Assembly: GCA_903896585.1 (NCBI GenBank)
Contig: CAITYI010000418.1
Location: forward strand, 1-5,067
Length of the DNA: 5,067 nt
Origin: an uncultured bacterium
GTDB taxonomy: Bacteria > Actinomycetota > Actinomycetes > S36-B12
Direction: 5' to 3'
The position numbers were made by a program, and so were the translations under genes. Numbering within the stretch: the stretch's first letter is position 1; each line of letters begins with the position of its first letter. The notes under the pieces were generated by a model. It saw only the letters and a list, made by a program, of their open reading frames with translations, was not told the origin of the DNA and ran no database searches. This document shows, piece by piece, positions 1-5,067 of this stretch.

Positions 1-254
1 CCATAGCTAACGCCATCCGCCACGGTCACGCGCGCAACATCACGGTGAACGTCGCGCACTCGGACCCGCGCCACCTTTCCGTCACGGTTTTTGATGACGG
101 ATCCTTGTCCAAGTCTGCGCAGCCGGGACTCGGCTCCGCGATCCTCGATGAACTGTGCTCCGAGTGGGAGCGCCGGAGCGTGCACTCAGAAGGCACAATG
201 CTGCGTTGCGTCGTACCGATACTCAGCGATGCGGCAATGGTGGAAGCCGACTAG
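1..254 (+). CDS. Sensor histidine kinase, C-terminal ATPase end (5' truncated by window)
   Basis: This is the last 83 codons of a gene that begins left of the window; the frame opens at base 3 and ends at the TAG at 252-254. The visible protein starts with IANAIRHGHA, the N-box of a GHKL/HATPase_c domain, where the Asn chelates Mg-ATP. A short G1-like box follows (VFDDG, visible residues 29-33), then the G2 loop PGLGSAILDEL (about 41-51) and the terminal strand GTMLRCVVPI. The G1 box lacks the second Gly of the usual DxGxG. A DDG followed by a GLGS loop is, from family knowledge, typical of the small ATPase domains of NarL/DesK-type (HisKA_3) kinases. The dimerisation and sensor domains lie outside the window, so the signal is unknown. 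The protein would phosphorylate a response regulator, probably encoded nearby, but none is visible here. A non-kinase GHKL protein such as an anti-sigma factor is less likely. Confidence 0.8.
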   Translation, partial: IANAIRHGHARNITVNVAHSDPRHLSVTVFDDGSLSKSAQPGLGSAILDELCSEWERRSVHSEGTMLRCVVPILSDAAMVEAD

Positions 255-281
255 GCAACCGTCGTCATATCAGCGTATAAG
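255..281. other. Short convergent intergenic gap without a recognisable terminator
   Basis: These 27 bases separate the stop of the plus-strand histidine kinase from the stop of the minus-strand aminotransferase. They contain no GC-rich hairpin followed by a T-run in either direction. Termination of both units must therefore depend on Rho, on sequence inside the opposing gene (see the inverted repeat at 294-317), or on collision of the two transcription complexes. Confidence 0.5.
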
Positions 282-1625
282 TCAGCCCGTGTAGTGCTGA
301 TCAGTCAGAGTCAGCACCTCGTCGAGAATTGCAAGCCCCTCTTTTGCCTCAACCTCGGTCACAATGCACGGCGGAACAACGTGCAAGCGGTTGAAGTTGA
401 TAAACGGCATGAGTCCCCGCTTCTTTGACTCAGTAACCAGTTCGACCATGGCTGGAGATGTGCCACCATAAGGAGCCATTGGCTCGCGGGTCTCGCGGTT
501 GGTCACCAGATCAATGCCCCAGAACACACCGAGACCACGCACATCTCCCATCACGGGGTGCCGCTCCTGCATATCGCGAAGGGCTGGGCCGATCACGTTC
601 TCACCAATCGCAGCTGCGTTTTCAACGATGCCTTCTTCCTTCATGGCATCGATCGAGGCCACGATAGAAGCTGCTGCCAGTGGGTGCCCGGAGTAGGTGA
701 GCCCGCCAGGGAAAACTTTCTCGTCAAATGTCGCAGCAATTTCGCCGGAAACGACCACACCACCAACAGGGACGTAACCTGAGTTGGATCCCTTAGCGAA
801 CACAATGAGATCTGGTTGCGCTGCCCAGTTCTGGAATGCAAACCACTTACCCGTGCGAGCGAAGCCCGACATTGTTTCGTCGGCGATCCAAATAATGTTG
901 TATTTGTCGCACAAGGCCCGAATTCCTTCGAGATACCCAGGCGGCGGAACGAGAATACCGGCCGTACCCACAACCGACTCTAAAATAATTGCTCCAACTG
1001 TGTTGGGGCCTTCAAATTGGATCACATGCTCTAGGTGTTGCAGTGCCCGCTCGGATTCTTCCTCCGGGGTCGTTGCCCAAAACTCAGACCGATACAAATA
1101 TGGACCAAAGAAGTGCACCTGCTGTGATGCATATTCATTGGGCCAGCGTCGAGGATCTCCGGTTGCTTGGATCGCGGCACCGGTGTTGCCATGGTAAGAG
1201 CGATAGGCAGAGAGCACTTTGTGCTTGTGGGTGTGCAGGCGGGCCATGCGGATTGCATTCTCGACAGCATCTGCGCCACCGTTGGTGAAGAACACCTTGG
1301 ACATATTTGGTCCAGCGAGGCCGACAATTCGTTCGGCTGCTTCACCACGCTTGTCATTGGCGTGCTGTGGGGCGACCGTGGCCAGCTTGGCGGCTTGTTC
1401 CTGGATCGCAGCTACGACCTTGGGATGTTGATGCCCAATGTTGACGTTCACCAGCTGCGATGAAAAATCAAGGAACTTATTACCGTCGTAATCCCAAAAG
1501 TAACTACCTTCAGCGCCGGCAATGCACATTGGCTTAAGTGCCTTCTGCGCACTCCAGGAATGAAATACGTATTCGCGGTCAAGGTCGTAAACGCGTTTGC
1601 CTTCTGCGGGATTAGAAGTAGTCAT
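282..1625 (-). CDS. Class III PLP-dependent aminotransferase (omega-amino acid type, substrate unassigned)
   Basis: This 447-residue protein is full length for the class III (fold type I) aminotransferases, cytosolic enzymes that move an amino group from an amine or omega-amino acid to a keto acid. Visible landmarks are the substrate-side segment FHSWSAQ (21-27) and WDYDGNKFLDFSSQLVNVNIGHQHP (44-68). The PLP-phosphate loop is TNGGADAVENAIRMAR (114-129), and YHG (144-146) stacks on the cofactor ring. Asp249 in IADETMSGFARTG binds the pyridine nitrogen, Lys278 in FAKGSNSGY is the Schiff-base lysine, and TYSGHP (310-315) comes from the partner subunit. All catalytic residues are present. The usual GFGRTG reads GFARTG. 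The family resembles taurine- or beta-alanine-pyruvate aminotransferases, but the substrate cannot be fixed from sequence. The ATG start has only a weak GAG seven bases upstream and lies 20 bases after the acetyltransferase stop, so it is probably the last gene of the operon. Confidence 0.93.
   Translation of the reverse strand: MTTSNPAEGKRVYDLDREYVFHSWSAQKALKPMCIAGAEGSYFWDYDGNKFLDFSSQLVNVNIGHQHPKVVAAIQEQAAKLATVAPQHANDKRGEAAERIVGLAGPNMSKVFFTNGGADAVENAIRMARLHTHKHKVLSAYRSYHGNTGAAIQATGDPRRWPNEYASQQVHFFGPYLYRSEFWATTPEEESERALQHLEHVIQFEGPNTVGAIILESVVGTAGILVPPPGYLEGIRALCDKYNIIWIADETMSGFARTGKWFAFQNWAAQPDLIVFAKGSNSGYVPVGGVVVSGEIAATFDEKVFPGGLTYSGHPLAAASIVASIDAMKEEGIVENAAAIGENVIGPALRDMQERHPVMGDVRGLGVFWGIDLVTNRETREPMAPYGGTSPAMVELVTESKKRGLMPFINFNRLHVVPPCIVTEVEAKEGLAILDEVLTLTDQHYTG
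294..317. repeat. Perfect 7-bp inverted repeat near the convergent gene ends
   Basis: GTGCTGA (294-300) and TCAGCAC (311-317) are exact reverse complements separated by a 10-base loop. The element lies inside the last codons of the aminotransferase, just before its stop, and 40 bases past the histidine kinase stop. It could form a hairpin in transcripts from either strand. No T-run follows it on either strand, so it is not a standard intrinsic terminator. A 7-bp match of this kind may be chance within coding sequence. Confidence 0.3.
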
Positions 1626-1645
1626 GGGGAAACTCTAGGACATCC

Positions 1646-2425
1646 CTATTGCGGATTGGATCCCAATGGCCGAAGCCGGGTCACCTGCTGGCCCCGGGGG
1701 TCAAAATTCGACTCGGAAAGCCAATTTTCGAAGTTGTGGCGCATGGCGGGCCACTCGGAATCGAGGATGGAAAACCAGGCGGTATCCCTGTTGCGCCCTT
1801 TGACAACGGTGGCCTGCCGAAATGTTCCTTCGTAGGTCATTCCAAGACGCAGGGCAGCGTTGCGGGATACCTGATTGAGCGCATTGCACTTCCACTCGTA
1901 CCGCCGGTACCCGAGATCAAATGCATTACGCATCATGACAAACATGGCATCGGTGGCAACGCGAGTCCTTTTGAGTGCGGGTGAAAAAGTGATCCAACCG
2001 ACTTCAATGCTGCGCGCAGATGGATCAATGCGCAAATAACTGGCAACCCCGGTTGCTTTCTCGGTGGAGACATCAATGATCGCATAGAAAAATGGGTCGG
2101 TTACCGCTTCGCGGGAGAGCACCCAGTCGCGAAACTCTGCTTCACTTGCGAATGGACCGTGGGGCATGTAGGTCCAGAGGTCGTTATGACTGGGGTCGTT
2201 ATGACTGGGGTCGTTATGACTGGGGTCGTTACGTCTGGCAAATGCCTCGAATAGGTCGGAAGCGTGTTGGTCCGCGGTCAGTGGTTCAAGCCGGCAGTAG
2301 GTACCCAACAGACTTCCTGAAGGTCGTAGCGGCTCGGTGTTCCCAATAACCGGATACCCAATCGGGTTCCCCGCAGCATCCAATTCAAAAGTGGGGACAT
2401 AGCGCGCGACTAACTCCGGTTCCAC
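1646..2425 (-). CDS. GNAT family N-acetyltransferase (RimJ/RimL type) with internal pentapeptide repeat
   Basis: This 259-residue protein resembles the COG1670 (RimJ/RimL-like) GNAT family, which transfers acetyl from acetyl-CoA to an amine. The N-terminal lead GNPIGYPVIG (19-28) and YCRLEPL (43-49) are typical of a bacterial subgroup. WTYMPHGPF (84-92) and EFRDWV (97-102) follow. The core runs through FYAIIDVSTEKATGVASYLRI (113-133), EVGWITFSP (141-149), RTRVATDAM (153-161, the acetyl-CoA pyrophosphate loop region), YEWKCNALNQVSRNAALRLGM (176-196) and YEGTFRQATVVKGRNRDTAWFSI (198-220). Residues 66-82 are three NDPSH units plus ND, an insertion just before the WTYMP strand. The start is GTG, three bases after the purA stop and with no ribosome binding site, which suggests translational coupling. 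No other start codon lies between it and the conserved lead segment. The substrate is unknown: a protein N-terminus, an amino acid or a small amine are all possible. Confidence 0.9.
   Translation of the reverse strand: MEPELVARYVPTFELDAAGNPIGYPVIGNTEPLRPSGSLLGTYCRLEPLTADQHASDLFEAFARRNDPSHNDPSHNDPSHNDLWTYMPHGPFASEAEFRDWVLSREAVTDPFFYAIIDVSTEKATGVASYLRIDPSARSIEVGWITFSPALKRTRVATDAMFVMMRNAFDLGYRRYEWKCNALNQVSRNAALRLGMTYEGTFRQATVVKGRNRDTAWFSILDSEWPAMRHNFENWLSESNFDPRGQQVTRLRPLGSNPQ
2179..2238. repeat. 15-bp in-frame tandem repeat, four copies (last one degenerate)
   Basis: The unit GGTCGTTATGACTGG occurs three times without a mismatch (2179-2193, 2194-2208, 2209-2223). A fourth copy (2224-2238) differs at two bases. 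On the coding minus strand the unit reads AAC GAC CCC AGT CAT, giving NDPSH. The identity includes third codon positions, which points to recent duplication by slippage rather than selection on the peptide. The period is a multiple of three, so changes in copy number keep the acetyltransferase in frame. Confidence 0.97.
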
Positions 2426-2428
2426 CGG

Positions 2429-3715
2429 TTAACCAATCAGGTCATTGATGGCGATCGTGGCATTGCGATCCTGGCCCACGCCAATTGCACTGATTCGAGT
2501 CCCGGATTTTTTCTCCAGAAAGTCCACGTATTCGCGAGCATTCTTGGGCAGATCAGCAAGTGACTTTGCACCAGAAATATCTTCACTCCAGCCCGGAAGC
2601 ATTTGGTACACCGGCTTGGCATGGTGGAACTCTGTTTGAGTCATGGGAATTTCCTCGGTGCGCTCCCCGTCAATGTCGTAAGCGACACAGACGGGAATCT
2701 CATTCCACCCGGTGAGAACATCAAGTTTCGTGAGGAACGTGTCGGTTAGTCCATTCACTCGTGTAGCGAACCGCGCGATCGGGACATCAAACCAACCGCA
2801 CCGGCGAGGGCGGCCGGTGGTAACTCCACGCTCCCCACCAATGATGCGCAGTTTTTCGCCGTCGTCATCAAAAAGTTCGGTGGGAAATGGTCCGGAACCA
2901 ACCCGAGTTGTGTACGCCTTCAAGATTCCAACGACGCGATCAATGCGAGTGGGGCCGATTCCGCTGCCGGTGCAAGCTCCACCCGCCGTGGGGTTACTCG
3001 ATGTGACGAATGGATACGTGCCGTGATCAACATCGAGTAACGTGCCCTGACCACCTTCCAACAACACCACTTTCCCTTGATCAAGGGCCTGATTGAGCAA
3101 CAGGGAGGTGTCTCGCACCCAAGGGCGTAAAGCGTCCGCGTACTGCAATAGATCTTCGACAACAGCATCCGCTTCAATCGCCCTACGGTTAAAGACCTTG
3201 ACCAAGAATTGATTCTTGTTGGCGAGTGCCCCTTCAACCTTCTGCCGGAGAATTGATTCGTCAAAAAGGTCTTGGACGCGAATTCCAACGCGGGCGATTT
3301 TGTCACTGTAGGTAGGGCCAATACCGCGACCCGTTGTACCGATTTGGGCTTTGCCCAGGAACCGTTCGGTGACCTTGTCGAGTGTCACGTGATAACTGGT
3401 GATCAAGTGCGCATTCGCACTAATGAGCAGTTTTGATGTATCAATTCCTTGGGCATTAAGCCCGGCAATCTCTTGCAACAACACGGCAGGATCAATAACT
3501 ACGCCGTTTCCAATCACCGGAATAACTTCAGGAGTAAGAATTCCACTGGGCAACAGGTGCAGTGCGAATTTCTTGTCACCAATTACCACGGTGTGCCCGG
3601 CATTGTTCCCACCCTGGTAGCGAACAACGTAGTCAACGCGATCACCGAGGAGGTCTGTTGCTTTTCCTTTTCCTTCATCGCCCCACTGGGACCCGAGGAG
3701 CACAATTGCTGGCAC
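2429..3715 (-). CDS. purA: Adenylosuccinate synthetase (IMP-aspartate ligase)
   Basis: The enzyme condenses IMP with aspartate using GTP to form adenylosuccinate, the committed step from IMP to AMP; it is a cytosolic homodimer (EC 6.3.4.4). At 428 residues it has normal length. Visible motifs are the P-loop GSQWGDEGKGK (8-18) with catalytic Asp13, GGNNAGHT (35-42) with catalytic His41, and the IMP-contacting IGTTGRGIGP (125-134). EGGQGTLLDVDHGTYP (220-235) carries the IMP-binding Gln223, and TTGRPRRCGW (299-308) is the aspartate-binding arginine loop. The guanine-binding segment is TKLDVLTGW (329-337). The C-terminal loop reads GVGQDR (412-417), where I would expect a GP(D/G)R-type sequence. 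GTG is chosen as start because MPAIVLLGSQWGDEGKGK is the canonical N-terminus. No Shine-Dalgarno precedes it (CGGTAACCTTTCGCG). It begins 43 bases after the oxidoreductase stop and ends 3 bases before the acetyltransferase start. Confidence 0.99.
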   Translation of the reverse strand: MPAIVLLGSQWGDEGKGKATDLLGDRVDYVVRYQGGNNAGHTVVIGDKKFALHLLPSGILTPEVIPVIGNGVVIDPAVLLQEIAGLNAQGIDTSKLLISANAHLITSYHVTLDKVTERFLGKAQIGTTGRGIGPTYSDKIARVGIRVQDLFDESILRQKVEGALANKNQFLVKVFNRRAIEADAVVEDLLQYADALRPWVRDTSLLLNQALDQGKVVLLEGGQGTLLDVDHGTYPFVTSSNPTAGGACTGSGIGPTRIDRVVGILKAYTTRVGSGPFPTELFDDDGEKLRIIGGERGVTTGRPRRCGWFDVPIARFATRVNGLTDTFLTKLDVLTGWNEIPVCVAYDIDGERTEEIPMTQTEFHHAKPVYQMLPGWSEDISGAKSLADLPKNAREYVDFLEKKSGTRISAIGVGQDRNATIAINDLIG

Positions 3716-3758
3716 CGCGAAAGGTTACCGGACGCCAACATGTTTGACGCTAACGGGA

Positions 3759-4751
3759 TTAACGCGTGCCCACCAGGTGCTTTCCTAATGCTGTGCCAGA
3801 AATCCAACCTGCCTCCACACGTGGGCGATCCGAAAATGAATCCCCAGCCATGAACACGCCTTCCTCGGGTGCGGCATTGAACAACGGCTCACTGCGTGTT
3901 GTACCTTCAACAGGTTTCGCAAATGTCCACCGATGTGCGCTCGTCCACACTGGTTCTTGATCAAAATCCAAAATTTTTGCAACGGCACTCACTGCAAAGG
4001 GAATCACGGCAGATGGATCCACCAGGTGTTGTGAACTCAGCACGGGGTGCACATGTGCAACTAGCGCGGGTGCGCGATCACCGCGACGTGAACCATCGTT
4101 CGCGATCCAGGTGACAGCACTCGTTGAATTGTCAAATATGCCGTCAAAGTCTTGCCAGTGCTGCTCCGCGAACAACATTGACACAGCGATCACAGGTTCC
4201 CACACACAAGGATTCAGTTCAGTTGCCCGCGGAAAGATTTTTGCCGCTTGAGGTGTTGGCATGCATAATGCAATGCGTTCGTCTGCCACGTCGCGCGAAT
4301 CGATCTCGCCTTCAAATTCACCCTCGGATACTTCGAGACCTTGGGCAAGGTATTCCACAACGCTCCGAATTCCTTTGGGCGCGCTGTAGCGCATCGGTCC
4401 CACCTTCACGCCCAAAATTCCGGTGTCGTCTGCAACGTGAAAAGTGTCTGTCCATTCGGTCACAATTCCAAGGTCGAGCATGTCCTGCACGTGCACCTGA
4501 AATTCCGGATCACTTACCGTGAAATAAGAGGCACCAATATCAAATACGCGACCATCGAATTCGGTTCCGGAATCTCGCACCACCTTGGCAGCCATGCGGC
4601 CACCAAGTTTTTTACCTTTATTAATAATTCGAAAGGGGACGCCGTGAGTGCGCAGCACTCGAGCGCACGCGATGCCGGTAATTCCGGCGCCAACTATCAG
4701 CACCGGTTTTGTTTGTGACTTCTCAGCCAAGGGTTGGATCGCACTCAACAA
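3759..4751 (-). CDS. Renalase-like FAD/NAD(P)-binding oxidoreductase
   Basis: This 330-residue predicted flavoprotein matches the renalase-like oxidoreductases of COG3380. The N-terminal Rossmann fold has VLIVGAGITGIACARVLR (17-34), with the GxGxxG dinucleotide loop, then GGRMA (50-54). DIGASYFTVSDPEF (71-84) is the hallmark segment of this group. The C-terminal FAD-binding end has HRWTFAKP (273-280) and AGDSFSDRPRVEAGWISGTALG (302-323). The middle looks short: only about 26 residues separate QGLEV (137-141) from MPTPQAA (164-170), where relatives as I recall them have roughly ten more. The start is uncertain. TTG at 4751 overlaps the DUF3151 gene by 29 bases; an adjacent TTG at 4748, a TTG at 4730 and a GTG at 4703 are alternatives. 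No ATG and no strong ribosome binding site is visible. Bacterial renalase-like proteins act on dihydronicotinamide isomers or unknown substrates, so the reaction here is not assigned. Confidence 0.88.
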   Translation of the reverse strand: MLSAIQPLAEKSQTKPVLIVGAGITGIACARVLRTHGVPFRIINKGKKLGGRMAAKVVRDSGTEFDGRVFDIGASYFTVSDPEFQVHVQDMLDLGIVTEWTDTFHVADDTGILGVKVGPMRYSAPKGIRSVVEYLAQGLEVSEGEFEGEIDSRDVADERIALCMPTPQAAKIFPRATELNPCVWEPVIAVSMLFAEQHWQDFDGIFDNSTSAVTWIANDGSRRGDRAPALVAHVHPVLSSQHLVDPSAVIPFAVSAVAKILDFDQEPVWTSAHRWTFAKPVEGTTRSEPLFNAAPEEGVFMAGDSFSDRPRVEAGWISGTALGKHLVGTR

Positions 4752-5067
4752 TGAATTCGGAGATCCGAACTACTTCGTCGGTTTCCCCAATGGCGCCCGC
4801 TGCCCGGCCCAAGTCCTGAAGGCAACGCAGAAATCCTTGATTGGGCACATGGCTCCAAGGAACCGGGCCGTGACCCTTCCAACCATTGCGGCGCAAGGCA
4901 TCGAGACCACGGTGGTAACCCACTCGGGCGTAGGCATAGGAGGCAACAATGTCGCCGGCATCCCAGGCCTGTTCACTTAACATTGCCCATGCCAATGAAC
5001 TCGTGGGGTACTTCTTCACCACAGCTTGTGGATCAGCACCACCTTCAAGTTCGGTTTGTGCTGGATC
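4723..5067 (-). CDS. DUF3151 family protein (N-terminus outside window)
   Basis: The reading frame is open from the right edge of the window to the TGA at 4723-4725, giving 115 visible residues beginning DPAQTELEGGADPQAVVKKY. No start codon need lie within the window, so the gene's 5' end is beyond base 5067; the GTG at 5022 is internal. SSLAWAMLSEQAW, YAYARVGYHRGLDALRRNGW, KGHGPVPWSHVPNQGFLRCL and AAGAIGETDE match the conserved blocks of DUF3151, a small, mostly alpha-helical, actinobacterial family of unknown function. The repeated helix pairs rich in Ala and aromatic residues look tetratricopeptide-like, but this is an impression. There is no signal peptide or membrane segment in the visible part. 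In many actinobacteria the family is encoded near fba and purA, which agrees with purA being two genes downstream. It overlaps the oxidoreductase start and is probably co-transcribed with it. Confidence 0.9.
   Translation of the reverse strand, partial: DPAQTELEGGADPQAVVKKYPTSSLAWAMLSEQAWDAGDIVASYAYARVGYHRGLDALRRNGWKGHGPVPWSHVPNQGFLRCLQDLGRAAGAIGETDEVVRISEFIVECDPTLG

Noticed and set aside
784..1197. 137-codon plus-strand open frame
   Set aside because: It lies entirely antisense to a well-supported aminotransferase whose catalytic motifs cover the same bases; its composition is not protein-like.
2092..2349. Plus-strand frame with repeated WGRYD units
   Set aside because: It is the antisense reading of the 15-bp repeat in the acetyltransferase gene; it has no recognisable domain outside the repeat and no supporting start signal.
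3716..3758. Possible purA promoter or purine-responsive element in the 43-base gap
   Set aside because: No -35/-10 pair with acceptable spacing and no recognisable repressor palindrome or riboswitch fold could be seen.
3745..3768. Possible hairpin CGCTAA/TTAACG around the oxidoreductase stop
   Set aside because: The stem has only six positions with one mismatch and no T-run follows; too weak to call a terminator or operator.
3449..3853. 134-codon plus-strand open frame spanning the purA start
   Set aside because: It is antisense to the PurA N-terminus and the oxidoreductase C-terminus, both strongly conserved; no family is recognisable.
4124..4522. 132-codon plus-strand open frame
   Set aside because: It is antisense to the oxidoreductase and shows no motif; a shadow frame.
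1..5067. Mobile element, CRISPR array, defence island, tRNA or other RNA gene
   Set aside because: No transposase, integrase or terminal inverted repeats were found; the only tandem repeat lies within a coding gene, and no cloverleaf or rRNA-like sequence was recognised. The genes are ordinary metabolic ones.

Overview
The window reads as ordinary chromosomal DNA of an actinobacterium (Actinomycetota). This rests on a 5'-truncated gene matching the actinobacterial DUF3151 family as I recall it, and on the actinobacterial character of the PurA and class III aminotransferase proteins. The one line I counted by hand is about 52% GC, which is moderate for the phylum and would fit aquatic lineages better than Streptomyces or Mycobacterium. 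That placement is inference.

Layout. Positions 1-254 on the plus strand hold the last 83 codons of a sensor histidine kinase. It converges, across a 27-base gap, on a block of five minus-strand genes filling the rest of the window. In transcription order (right to left) these are: a DUF3151 protein (5067-4723, N-terminus outside the window), a renalase-like FAD/NAD(P)-binding oxidoreductase (4751-3759), purA adenylosuccinate synthetase (3715-2429), a RimJ/RimL-type GNAT acetyltransferase (2425-1646) and a class III PLP-dependent aminotransferase (1625-282). Junctions are a 29-base overlap, 43 bases, 3 bases and 20 bases, so one polycistronic unit is likely, although a promoter in the 43-base gap before purA cannot be excluded. 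Strong Shine-Dalgarno sequences are absent throughout, and three consecutive genes start with TTG, GTG and GTG.

Function. purA is the only gene whose biochemical role is certain: it performs the first committed step from IMP to AMP. The others are an oxidoreductase, an acetyltransferase and an aminotransferase whose substrates cannot be read from sequence. No single pathway links them, and the cluster looks like a housekeeping operon.

The most distinctive feature is a 15-bp tandem repeat inside the GNAT gene. Three identical copies and a degenerate fourth encode (NDPSH)x3-ND in frame. I found no RNA gene, mobile element, CRISPR array, phage or defence gene, and no convincing new system. No stretch of 300 bases is without a gene.
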